Shown here piece by piece: positions 22,801 to 32,753 of a stretch of 64,000 bases of DNA. A model generated the notes under the pieces. The model worked only from the letters and a program-made list of their open reading frames with translations, made no database searches and was not told where the DNA came from. Every line of letters starts with the position of its first letter. Within the stretch, counting starts at the first letter, position 1. The position numbers were made by a program, and so were the translations under genes. Origin of the DNA: Paratrimastix pyriformis (taxonomy: Eukaryota > Preaxostyla > Paratrimastigidae); the NCBI GenBank assembly GCA_027972325.1, contig JAPMOS010000063.1, forward strand, positions 150,280 to 214,279. The letters are read 5' to 3'.

Positions 22801-24458
22801 CCGCGTATCGGCGTATATCCAGGTCTGCTTACGTGGAGGCAGAAGGGTACCGTCGTGGTCCATGTCTGCTTGGTGTGGCCAGGGGGCTCCATCTGGATAC
22901 CCATGAGCTGCCCGTCCCCGAACAGGCGCTCCTCCTGCCCGTCCATACGGGGAAATTGCGCCGTCTGCGCGCACTGCAATTGCCACCCGGTATGGGATTC
23001 TACGAGGACCACTCGGGATGCAGCTTCAAGGCTCTCATGGAAGCGCTGCGGGGCCTCGTCCACATGAGCTTCGTCGCCCCGCGGCTCGAGTGGCAGCCAG
23101 CCCCGTCCGTCATTTGCCCCTCTCCCTCTCCCCTGAGAGGGCTGTCCTCTGGTGTCCTCCTCCTCCTTGTCCCGGCGTTGTCTTGGGTTGTCTTTTTTTC
23201 GGGTGGCTGGCACACGACCCCCGCTCATCTTGTTCGACGCGTTTCCTTCCAACTCCTGCCATCAAGTGACCCGGGGTATGCGCCCTCGCCACCTCCCATC
23301 ATCCATGCCCGCCTCCGGTCGCTGTCGCTGGACGGGTATCAGGTCATTTGTTTCGGTACCACAACCACAACCTGTTCTCGAATTTCAGGTTCAAGTCATG
23401 CAGGGCGCGCTTGGTGCAGCCCGCCTGCCGCGGCTGGAGCACCTCACGATCCATTTGAAGGCCTCCGCCTGCTCGCCTGGTAGTCTATTTGACTTGCTCA
23501 ATGCATCCTGGGTCTGTCGTGGAATTGCAGTTGCCCCAAGTTCCCCCTCCGCCCCTCCCTCCCTCCCTCCCTCCCCTCCCTCCCCTCCCCTCCCCCCTCC
23601 CTCCCTCCCTCCCTCCCTCCCTCCCCTCCCCCCTCCCCCTCCCCTCCCACCTCCCTCCCTCCCCCTCCCCTCCCCTCCCCTCCCCTCCTCCCCCCCCCAC
23701 ACACACACACACACACACACACCCACACCACCCACACCCCCACCCCCACCCCCACCCCCCCCCACCCCGGCCTTCTGAGACTGCCCTGGACACATCGAGC
23801 GTTCTCCTTTTGCCCCACCGTCACTTCATGTGATCCACGTTCGCAGCCGCCAGCCTCGCTTGCTCAGAATTTTTACACTCCATTCATCATCACGCAGTGA
23901 TGGCCTCTTCCTGCCGGTGCGACGCACCCGTTGGCGTGAATTCCACTTTTTCTCACTTCTGCTTCTGTCCAACACACTCCCACCAACACACCATACACGC
24001 CCGAACAGGCGAGCACGTCCATGCCTGCCTTGCGTCGGCTGACCATCTTGGACGTCCCGCTGGACCGTGCAGGCGAATGCGCCTCACCTGCGGCACCCGG
24101 CGGCATGGGCTTTGCCTTCTTCCCGCCTGTCATGACCCCACCCGAGCACTTGTTCCAGGCCCTGGCGGCAATGCAGTCCTGCCTGCGCACGCCTTCCGTG
24201 CGCGATCCAATGCCAAGTCTGATCCAGATGGTCGAACGCCTCGAGATTGCGGCTGCCGTCGATCTGACTTTGCCCGAACTGAACCTTGGGCTGCCTCATT
24301 GGCTGACCATGTTCTATCGGCTGGCACCCAGTGACATTGGGTTCCTGCGGATGTTCCACCTCGTTGGATTTCCACGCTGGATCCAAGAGCAGATGGGACC
24401 GGAGGCTGAAAAGGTCAAAGATGAGGTGGCCACCGTGTGGACAGAGACCTTTATGTAA
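19814..24458 (+). CDS. F-box/LRR-like protein, many exons, model incomplete
   Basis: An F-box-like start (LSTEMLAEILARA, then CRVFHAAMVDQAYWVRALRQ) is assembled across introns 19880-19943 and 20069-20816, plus one from about 20907 to 21060. A helical, Glu-rich segment (LSAQQEALQTFKEA) follows. Later exons carry leucine-rich stretches: LKTLMLHPSCRV, LRRLRALQLPPG, ARLRSLSLDGYQ, LPRLEHLTIHL, PALRRLTILDVPL. The last exon begins near 24020 and stops at 24456-24458. Such proteins are usually SCF ubiquitin-ligase substrate adaptors. Middle exons (about 22300-22700) are not resolved. The true start may lie upstream of the ATG at 19814, because an acceptor at about 19763 sits only 56 bp after the BRCT stop. 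Two introns contain dispersed repeats. Confidence 0.55.
21541..21650. repeat. dispersed repeat, copy 2
   Basis: Matches 5130-5230 by eye through the CACAGTTCAC ... CAGTGCCC block. On the minus strand the following 200 bp encode CPLCPKTDAAPESIG then LLAHIKR, a Cys2-His-type finger like those at the N-terminus of some LINE ORFs. Confidence 0.55.
22258..22310. repeat. dispersed TTTTCCCGTTACT repeat, copy 2
   Basis: TTTTATTTTCCCGTTACTTC, then GTTCCTTCTTTACACG, with AC runs on both sides. It lies in an intronic part of the F-box gene. Confidence 0.8.
23540..23765. repeat. CCCTCC-rich, (AC)n and CCCCCA arrays
   Basis: A pyrimidine-rich minisatellite is followed by (AC)n and CCCCCA units, inside an intron of the F-box/LRR gene. 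Open frames across it are artefacts. Confidence 0.9.
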
Positions 24459-24477
24459 TCCAGGCTTGGGCCAGGGA

Positions 24478-24650
24478 GAAAGTTTTGTTTGTTTGTTCAA
24501 TCCCTTGTTGCAAGCATAGAGGATGCAACAACGGCCCTCGCCGAAGCGGGGTGACGTGACCCCCAGTCCCATGTTCCCCGCAATTCCGCGGCAACTAGGG
24601 CTAGGGGCGGGGGTTACGTTAAAGAAAAACGGGGGGGGGGGCTCGTTCTC
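24478..24650 (-). mobile_element. retroposon copy F, 3'-terminal fragment
   Basis: The reverse complement matches the 3' end of retroposon family 1 (for example 29960-30090): CCCGCCCCTAGCCCTAGTTG, then GAATTGCGGGG, GGGACTGGGGGTCA, a CGCTTCGGCG hairpin and a GCATCCTCTATG-like stretch. It ends in (AAAC)n tail sequence at 24480-24500. It lies just after the F-box gene stop and is 5'-truncated. Confidence 0.7.
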
Positions 24651-24916
24651 GCCGTCGTCAAAGGGTCGGCGCGGAGCAGCGGATGGTGCCCAGCTGGGGC
24701 GGCGGGTGACGCCGGGGTGCTGGTTACATCGCCCGAAGGAGCCTCCTCGTCCTTGTCGTCGTCCTGATCGACCGGCGCACGATGCCTCCGCGGCGGAGCC
24801 GCCGGACGGTGGCGCGGCGTGGCCGACAAGGAGAGCGCCGAGGCAGGCGAGGCCGGCGGGGAAGGCGCCGGCGGAAGTGCCGGGCGACGCCTGGACGAAG
24901 TCTGTCTGGGAGGGTG

Positions 24917-25030
<114 letters not shown>

Positions 25031-25640
25031 CAAGTCAGGCGAGCTCGCTTCGTTACGCTTTCAATCTGGTGACTATCTCCCCGAGTCAGTCTCCTCTTGT
25101 CGACTGATTTTCACTCATCAGTCAAATTTCAGTCAATTTCAGTCAATTCTTGTCGACAAACCACACATACTGTATTGGCGAAAACCTCACTAATGGGGTG
25201 AAGAACCCAGTGGCTGATGGGATGGAGGACCGCGCTGAAGGCATGGGCGGTTTTCTACTGGGTCTCAGGTGGCTGGGGCTGGCATCCTTTTGGCTTACGG
25301 TCTGTATGAATGTTTCCCTTGTTGCTGTTTGCCTTGTAGACTCCTTTGATTTTTGGCAGTGTTCCTGGGAAATTGACAAGCACTGACGCTCTTGTCGGCG
25401 AGAATTGACTGAAGTTTTGTGACCACTGACCCGTCAGTCAGCAGGAGTCTTGTCCAGACTGAAGTTTGTTGACTGAGCAGTTGACTGGCCGAGGGGTCAA
25501 TCAAATCTTGTCAGTCAACCAACATAGGTTGATCAGCCCCGACAAGAATGTTACAAGCCGCTACAAACTCGCACAAGACCTTACGAGAACCCGCAGCTTT
25601 TGTTTGAGTGTCATGTTCGACTCTCCCGGGGTCGAGTTGA
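25031..25640. other. GTCAGTCAA-rich sequence without clear gene
   Basis: Repeated GTCAGTCAA, TTGACTG and CTTGTCGACA-like words occur on both strands (25090-25160 and 25390-25560). A minus-strand frame of 78 codons at 25143-25379 has no recognisable feature. It is likely the eroded flank of the tyrosine-recombinase element that follows. Confidence 0.4.
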
Positions 25641-25677
25641 CCTTCAAAGCGTTTGAATTTCACCTTCAGAAGATGGC

Positions 25678-26125
25678 TGATCGGACCCCCCTGAGCGACC
25701 CCCTTTCGACTCCGAACCAGGAAGGTAATGATGGAGTTTGCTCTCGTGTTTACACCAAAACCGCATCTTTAAAGATAATTAAAATTTTGATAATATCCCC
25801 CCGGCATAGGGCTCGCTACTCCCGCTTTCTTTGCGGTTTTCGCACCCTTCACCCTCTCCTCCCAGCCGCCCGCAGGGCGGCGTAAGTGGGGAATGCCCGA
25901 AAGCTCAGCAGAAGACAAGGACACCCTTCGGGCTTCTCCTGGTCAGGAAGAAAGGCGAAGAAACCTGACCGCCGTTCGCAACCTCCTCGTTCCTACCTGC
26001 TCCCCGGCACTCCCAGCAGTCCCGTCGCGTCTCCTCGACACAGTGGGAAGCTTTGGGGGTGGGAGGTGGGTACCTTCCTGGGTTCGGAGTCGAAAGGGGG
26101 TCGCTCAGGGGGGTCCGATAGGTCC
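25678..26125. repeat. inverted repeat pair flanking a recombinase fragment end
   Basis: The plus-strand segment 25678-25735 (CGGACCCCCCTGAGCGACCC ... CCAGGAAGGTA) reappears inverted at about 26062-26125. The part CCAGGAAGGTAATGATGGA is also repeated directly at 26184-26203. Inverted and internal repeats of this kind are typical of DIRS-like termini. Confidence 0.7.
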
Positions 26126-26469
26126 TTCCTATGTCGGACCTCCAGCCCCCCCTTTCGCTCCGCCCCTTTTTCTCCTTCCTCACCCAGGAAGGTAATGATG
26201 GAATTTTCAAGCTCCAGCGGAGCCTTTTTGGGGTTCGCCCGATTATAGTGTCGATCCAATACGGCAGACTTTTCCGTCCAGCCAAAAATTCGACGGACGA
26301 CGGGCTCTGGCACATCATTTTCTAAGAGTTTCGAGGCACCCGCCCCACGGAGGGCGTATGTCCGAAAGTTGGCTGGGATCCCAGCCTCTGTCATCAGCCC
26401 ACGCGCCAGCTTCGAAACCCGTGCTCCCCCCGCGTTATAATCTCTGTTGCAAGCTTTAAATCTGCGCAT
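25993..26469 (-). pseudogene. tyrosine recombinase C-terminal fragment (DIRS/Crypton-like)
   Basis: The minus-strand frame contains ARGLMTEAGIPANFRTYALR, then GAGASKLLEND, VVRRIFGW and LDRHYNRAN. The Arg of YALR, the Trp of GW and the Tyr of HYNR fit the last catalytic positions of DIRS-type tyrosine recombinases and align with KPHCLRG ... RFYLRS in the complete element nearby. Identity to that element is low, so it is a different family. The N-terminal part with the first catalytic Arg is absent. The frame runs on into low-value sequence to 25993. Confidence 0.6.
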
Positions 26470-26491
26470 TTGGTCCGTCCTAGTTCCGCTT

Positions 26492-27493
26492 ATGTTTGCG
26501 TTGCGTGTATGGGCTTACAGACAAGAAGTCTGCGCCTTGGGATCTGAACAAGCAGTTCGGAGACCTGCACCGCAAACGATCGAGCAGATCGTGCGGAATG
26601 CTCTCAGGACGAACCTGGGAAATAATGAATTGGAAATGCTGATCTATTGTTTTATTATTGGTAGGAGAATGACAGCTATCAGTCGAGTGTTGGCAAGAAT
26701 GCTTTATTCTGAGAGAGCTCATCGAGGCAAGGGATGGAACAGGGGAATGCGGGAAAGTAGGAGGGAACAAGGAAATGGGAATGAACTATTCTCGTCGTGT
26801 TGGACGTATTTTGGTGCCGTAGTGAAGGGGATGCAATCGATGATCTGCGGCCTGGCAACGATCCTCACTTTGTTGTTCTTCTGTGGTGCGGTAGGTGCTA
26901 TGTCAACTTCGGTGCTGGACTCCCCTGCTCCTGGCCAAGCGTTGGCCCCTGCCCCTGGTTCGGCCGATCCAGTTGCTGCGGTGGCTCCTGCCCCGCTGGT
27001 CCCGTCCCCGGTTGTTGGTGGGGCTGCGGAGGAGGCTGTCCGTCCGGACGGGTCTCCAACGGTTTCGGTGGATGGCGCTGTGGACGAGGCTGAGCCGGTG
27101 CGCAGAGGGAAGGGATTGTTTGGGCCCGTGGTCAAGGATAGGTGGCTGGTCAGAATCCACCACCCGGATGCCCGCAGTCTGCCGAGACCCCCAGCAAAGA
27201 TGGATGCGCTGCCCATGGTGGGAAACACGGCTCTGTCCCTGGGGTGTGCGGGGAACATGTTGGATGAGGCGAAGGCCTGGGCGGAGTCGGTTGGTGCCCA
27301 GGTGATGTCGGCCACCCCCTCTGCTGGCGAGAGGACAACCTTCCTATCAAATGAGATGGTAGCCCCCGAGGCTTTATTTGCTGCGTGGAAACGGCAACGC
27401 ACCAGCACGACCAATGTTGGAGTGACCCCTTGCGGCCGGAGCCTGGTCCTGGAGGTGCGTGGCCCGGTTGAGCGGCGCTCCGCGGTCGAGTAG
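26492..27493 (+). CDS. ORF A of a compact unknown cluster
   Basis: Open for 334 codons from the ATG at 26492. The frame has a basic helical first part, a hydrophobic segment (MICGLATILTLLFFCGAVGA, about residues 130-150), a Pro/Ala-rich stretch (APAPGSADPVAAVAPAPL) and an acidic-to-basic tail containing VVKDRWLVRIHHPDA. An internal ATG starts MSTSVLDSPAP directly after the hydrophobic segment, so either one membrane-anchored protein or a shorter soluble one is encoded. No introns are apparent. No family is recognised. It is followed 62 bp later by ORF B, which also starts MSTS. Confidence 0.4.
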   Translation: MFALRVWAYRQEVCALGSEQAVRRPAPQTIEQIVRNALRTNLGNNELEMLIYCFIIGRRMTAISRVLARMLYSERAHRGKGWNRGMRESRREQGNGNELFSSCWTYFGAVVKGMQSMICGLATILTLLFFCGAVGAMSTSVLDSPAPGQALAPAPGSADPVAAVAPAPLVPSPVVGGAAEEAVRPDGSPTVSVDGAVDEAEPVRRGKGLFGPVVKDRWLVRIHHPDARSLPRPPAKMDALPMVGNTALSLGCAGNMLDEAKAWAESVGAQVMSATPSAGERTTFLSNEMVAPEALFAAWKRQRTSTTNVGVTPCGRSLVLEVRGPVERRSAVE

Positions 27494-27554
27494 ACTGCAA
27501 AGTTGAATTTTTCTCCGCTCCGATTTTTGCTCGATTGTTCTTTGACTGCCAGCC

Positions 27555-28160
27555 ATGAGCACTTCTACTGTTACTGGATCAGTTCCAATTGTGATTGAGG
27601 ACGGTGCGGCGGGACGCCAGAAGAGAAGCCATGTGGGTCATGAAGAGGGGACGAAGAGGGACCGGACCGTGTGGGAGAAGGTCTGCTGTTCACACATGAA
27701 ATCACTGCACGGTTGCTGCGGCTGCAAAGGGTGGAGCTCCGAGTTGGAGCCTGCAGTCTTGAGAAGTTCCATGTTTCTCACCCTCGCCATTTGTTTTCTG
27801 ATCGTGGTGCAGGCGATTGGAGCGATGATGGTTTTCAAGCCGGAGATCGAGCCGATCAGCTATGCTGAGATCCAGGAAACCTTGGTGGGGACCATTGTGG
27901 AGGGGTCTTTCCCTCGGTTCACAGCCCTCTTTGATGAAGTGACTGAGGGCTTGGTGGCTGCCATTGAAGGCCTTTTGACAAGTTTGGAGCGGAGATCGAG
28001 CCGATCAAAGGTGAGGTTGCGGCGTTCGAGCCAGATGTCATTGTGGAAAAGGTGTCGAAGGTGACCTTGGCTGGATTTATGCAGACCACAACGGAGAATG
28101 ACGTTGCAGCATGGCTGGGAAGGAGGAGTCTGTCCATCACTCACTGCTGTTGTCAGCTCA
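27555..28160 (+). CDS. ORF B, predicted single-pass membrane protein
   Basis: ATG at 27555 (MSTSTVTGSVPIVIEDG). A basic, Cys-containing N-terminal part (CCSHMKSLHGCCGCKGW) precedes one transmembrane helix, MFLTLAICFLIVVQAIGAMM (about residues 74-95), and an extracytoplasmic-type tail rich in IEPI and EVTEGL. The uninterrupted frame ends at 28064. A one-base shift near 27985 would extend it as AEIEPIKGEVAAFEPDVIVE to about 28150, repeating the IEPI phrase, so a frameshift is likely. No family is recognised. Confidence 0.4.
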
Positions 28161-28199
28161 ATGGTCATGGTAGATTCGCTTCGTATCTTTATGCTGTTT

Positions 28200-28352
28200 T
28201 GGGTCGATACTCTAGGGAACACTTTATTGTGTTCCTCGGAGTAGAGATATTCTCTACTCGTTTGAAGTGATGCGTTCGGCGCATCTTCCTAAAGAAGAAA
28301 AGAATCAACCGGATACCGGCACGAATAGCCAGCTACACCCCGGTTCGCGCAC
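28200..28352 (+). repeat. DIRS left inverted terminal repeat
   Basis: Contains three hairpins: AGGGAACACT ... GTGTTCCT (28214-28236), a 21-bp palindrome with core AGAGATATTCTCT (28239-28259) and GATGCGTTCGGCGCATC (28269-28285). The last 95 bp reappear inverted at 36353-36447. Confidence 0.9.
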
Positions 28353-28585
28353 GAATCTTCTTTCTTCAGACGCAAAATGGAGCCCTCCGTCTCGAGGTCG
28401 GCTCCCTTGCTGTTTTTCGACCAGTTTTCACGCGGTTCGACTTGTGAACCGTGTTGGATTGGTTTTGCGGTGATTCGGACTGACCGATCATCTGTTTTTC
28501 TCGCATAGTCCCTCTCCCGCTCCGCCGGTTTCGGCGAACGAGCCTTCGGTTTCTGTGCCTATGGAGACTATGTGCGTGAATGCGG

Positions 28586-30096
28586 TTCGAGTTCGGTCAC
28601 GCTATTCTCAGTTCAACACGATTTACGCAGGGCTATGGCCTGCGAAATCACTGCGGTGAATGATGATCTGGACGACGCAACCATTGCTTTTATTGAAAAA
28701 CATGCTTCTATTCTTGATGAAGAAGATCCATTTCTGTGCTTTATTGACGAGCTCGACGATCATCGAGCTATCTTCCGGAGCATGGACCAGCTGAGCCGTC
28801 TTTCCTTCACTTCTACCATGATCCCTGAGTTTGGCAAACTTTTTGGGTATTTGGTGGCCTCTGAGAAGCGCATCCCGTCGACCAAGTTGCTTCAGCGCAT
28901 CAGTTTGAGCATTCTACGGTCGGCGGGGGGCGATCAATCTCTGTGCTGCCAAAAGCTTGCGCAATTGATTCAATTCATTTGTGGTGCCACCATTTTCAAT
29001 TTGGAGTCTTCCAGCAAGCCCGTTACTGTATCGCGAGTATCGATGGCGACCCCGTTCCCGCCCGACCTGTGGCTTCGGTGAACCCGTCCACTGCTTCGCC
29101 GCAATCCGGCCTGTGTCCAAAGTCACCGAGCACTGTCAAACAGCCTCCCGGAAAAGTGACCGCACATTGCATCGACCCCTCAGCTGCCCCGCTTCAGCTT
29201 GGAGGTGGTACGAGTCGGCCACGTCCGCCATCCCCTGAACCTTCGCCAGCAAAGAAGAAGGACAGGGTTGAGGAGAAGGCTGACAGCAATCCTTTGCTGT
29301 GCGCCCTGCTGTTGCCCACCAGCAGCCCGCGCCGGTCGGGAATCCGTTCGCCAGGGTGCCGCCCCAGCCCCCACTGCATCTGCAGCAGCCCCCACTGCAT
29401 CTGCACCAGCCCCCACTGCATCTGCACCAGCCCCCACTGCATCTGCACCAGCCCCATTGCATCTGCACCAGCCCCCACTGCGACTCCCACTGTGGCCCCT
29501 GCCCCTGCCCCTGCCCCTGCCCCTGCCCATGCCCATGCCCCTGCCCAAATTGCCCCTGCCCATGCTGCCCCTGCCCATGCTGCCCCTGCGCTTGTCCCTG
29601 CCCCAGCGCAAGGGCTTCTTGCCACGCCGAAGGGAGCCTCGCTCTGCCCCACGGATCTGGGGTTGAAGGGGAGCGGGGCGGCTCGAGTGCCCGCGGGACC
29701 GGACGGGCCGCGGAGGCGGGACTTTGGATGGTGGATCCGCCAGCAACACGCCCCGATGTTCGTGTTCCGCACCAGTACCAGATGGTACATGGGGACGCGG
29801 ATGCCCAACGCCCAAGAAGTCCCAATGTAAGGGAATTGTGTTCCTTTCGGTTCAATCTTTTTGTCCCGTTGTTCAGTCTTTTCCCTGATTTATCTCCTCG
29901 ATCCACCCTATTCCTTGGTCCCCTCCCCCCCCGTTCTTTTCTACCTCTCCCTGTCACCATAGCCCCCGCCCCTAGCCCTAGTTGCCCGCAGAATTGCGGG
30001 GGACATGGGAGGGACTGGGGGTCATGTTACCCCCCGGCTTCGGCCGGAATCGGGAGTTTTGCATCTCTATGTTGCAAACATGTATGACACACACAC
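28586..30096 (+). mobile_element. retroposon family 1, copy A (inside the DIRS element)
   Basis: Flanked by the direct repeat GTGAATGCGG (28576-28585 and 30097-30106). The body is near-identical to copies B and C from TATTCTCAGTTCAACACG to the AC tail. ATG at 28635 opens MACEITAVNDDLDDATI, a helical domain. The frame breaks near 29056, and the other frame continues through the Ala/Pro-rich linker to the C-terminal GWWIR domain, ending at 29830. The 3' end has the CCGGC-TTCG-GCCGG hairpin, then ATGTATGACACACAC. The first 16 bp after the duplication are not shared with the other copies. Confidence 0.85.
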
Positions 30097-30949
30097 GTGA
30101 ATGCGGCCATGTCTGCTGCTCTTTCACGGTCTTCGATCATCTCATTCTTTCCCTGACCGTAGGAGCCCTACTTTGGCGCTCTTGCCTGTCGGGAAGCTTC
30201 TTTCGGCCAATTCGGTCGCGGTGGAGAAGTCTGTCGTTCTGTTTGGCACGACTCACCTCCTTCACATCATCTCATCTGATCCCGGTCCGCTCGGTAGGGC
30301 CGACCTTTCTCTTGGCCAGTTTGCTGGGGCGAGGCTTTCGGCCGCGCCGGCGCCTCCGGTGCCCGACGTCCCGCGTCCCGCACCTCCCGCGGTTGTTTCC
30401 GCCACGGTGGCTTCCTCCCCGGTGGCTCCTGCCCCGGTGGCGGCGGCCGTCACGCCATCGGCTCCGGCTCCGGCGGCTCTCTTGCCTGCGGCTGGCGTTG
30501 CGCCTCTCTTGCCTGCGGCGGGCGTGGCGCCTCTCTTGCCTGCGGCGGGCGTTGCGAGTGGTGCGGCGGCTCCCGCTCTCCCCTCGCCCTTCGTCCAATC
30601 CGGGGCTCCGGCCTCGGCCTCCGCGCGCGCCTCGTCTTCGACGCCTGGCGGGGCTGGGGTTGCTCTGGCGCCCCCACTCCCCGCCCTCGGCCTTGCCCTC
30701 GATGGCCCACGGCTGGCCCTCTTCGCCCGGGGGGTCTTGCTCTCTCCTCGAGGAGGGGCTCCACTTTCCGCGGATTCCTCCTCCGCCGGCCCCCTTTGTC
30801 CCCGCCCCGGTCCGCCTGCCCGCGGACCTCGAGTCCCCGCCGCACCAGGCTTGTGGCCGCACTCGGCCGCGGGAACGCCCCTCGGCCGACTCTTCTGACG
30901 AGGAGTCTTCGGCCTCTTCGGTTCCCTCTCTGGAATTCCTTGGGGAGTC

Positions 30950-32471
30950 TACCCCGGTCTACGAGTCGCCTCCGTCTTCGCCCCGGCCGCCGCCATCGCC
31001 TCGTCCTCCGCTTCGTTCGCCTCTGGCTTCTCAGGCCCCTAATGCTTTGACCCTGGCCGCCTACCTGGCCAGGAACCCTCTGCGCTCTTCGAGCGCGGGC
31101 CTGTGTCCACTCCCCCCCTCGTCGGGGAGCCTGCGGCTGCGCCGCCTTCCCGTTTCGCGGGGGGCCCCCCAGCTGTGTCGGCCACGTGCACTCCGCTTCC
31201 GGCGGCCCCCCTCCCTCGCTGGTGCCCCCGGTGGCCACGGCCACGTGTACCCCTGTACCTTCGGGTTGCGCCTTCGGCTTGCCCTCGTCCCAACTCGGGC
31301 AGGGTGGTGCCCTTTCCTCGGCCCCCGCTTGTGGGAGCTTGTCGTTGCCTCCGGGCACGTCGCCTGAGGTGGCTCTCCTCTTCCGGCTCATGGAGGAACG
31401 GTTCGCGGCCCTCGCGGCCCAAACCGGTGGGGCGGCGGTTGTACCGCCTGGCGTTCTCCCACCCGCTAAGGAGTCCTACAAGGACTACCTTCGGCGGGTG
31501 GGGTGCTCTGAAGACAGGGGGTCGCTGACCCCTTTGTCCCCCATTTTCCTTTGGCCGCGGCTGTTGACCTCGCCGAATTTGGTGGGGCTACCGTCAACTT
31601 GTCGACGGTGCCTCCGGATGTGGTTGCGCGGGCGCGGGAGCTGCTGGTGGCAGCGATCCCTGACCTCCAGTCCGGAGTGGCCAGACGAAATCGCTGATAA
31701 TATTCAGCGGAGCTGTCTGGCCGATATGTTACGACTTCCCTGCCCCAGGGGTTTTCCCCTGGGAGCGCCGTTGACTCCACCTGAGGAGCGCGGGGGGGTG
31801 AGACCGCGGACGCCCAACGTCGGCGCGAGGTGGACTCGCGCCGCATTCGTACCCACGTACAGTTCTTGTTGCTTAAGGCGAGGGGCCCCAGCGTGGAGAG
31901 GCAATCCCCGATGAGGGGGACGGACGCGCTCCAGCAGCCGACCGGCCACAAGTTGCGCAGCCGGCTGCAGGTCGGGTCCCAGCGCCTCAGCCACCGCCCT
32001 TGGGAGAGCGGCCTCAAGTCCCTTGAGGCCGAGGCGGGTGAGCTCCAGGGTGGTGGCGGCCCAGATCAACGCGGAAGCCTCCACGGAGACTAACAAGTTG
32101 AGGAAGATCTGGGCCGCCGTGGTTTCTTGGTCTAAGCTTAAAGCTTGGATCGCCAAGAAACTCTCCGAGAGGTCCCTCTACGCGGACCAGCCGGCAGTCC
32201 AAGCCAAGCTGCCGGACCCTGCGCGGCTTCTCTGGGCCCCCGAGGTGGTGGCCGCTCAGCTGGACGGTCAAAAGGCCACTGTCGAGGGGGACAAGGTGGC
32301 GAAGGGTCTCAGCGCCCCTTCCGGCCCCGCAATCGTCAGCAGAAGCGCCCGCGCCAGGAGCCCCGTCCGAAGGCCCCCGAGTCTCGACCGGCTGCGCCTC
32401 CTCGCCCTCCGGCCCCGCACCCTCCTCAACAGGCGGGCCGTGGACGGGGCGCTCCGTTCCATAAAAAGTAG
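30950..32471 (+). pseudogene. DIRS gag-like region, Pro-rich, frames broken
   Basis: Upstream sequence from about 30100 encodes Ala/Pro repeats (LLPAAGVAP three times). Then come SPEVALLFRLMEERFAALA, VDLAEFGGATVNLSTVPP and VVARARELLVAAIPDL, ending at a stop near 31700. Further on come INAEASTETNKLRKIWAAV and a basic tail QKRPRQEPRPKAPESR that ends at 32471. The position upstream of RT, the helical middle and the basic C-terminus fit a DIRS gag. At least two frame changes are needed to read it through, so it is broken or mis-sequenced. Confidence 0.5.
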
Positions 32472-32753
32472 ATCGCCGCTCCCCTACCGCCCGAATATGA
32501 TGGCGTCGTCCCTTCGATCGTCTCTGGGGCGGGGAGGGGGGAACTTGTGCCGACTTGCGTCGACATTTCGCGCCCGGGCGGGCTGGCCGTGTCGGAGTCT
32601 CTCTTCCTGGGGCCGTTTCGGTCTCCGGAGGAGCAGCTCTCGCGGCTGGGTTGCCCCCGGGTGACCTGACTCTGGAGTCGGTCCTCTCGACTTTCTCCGG
32701 AGGTCCCCTCACTGGAGGGCCCAGACTTTGCGGGGGGCGCGTCCCCGGGGGTC

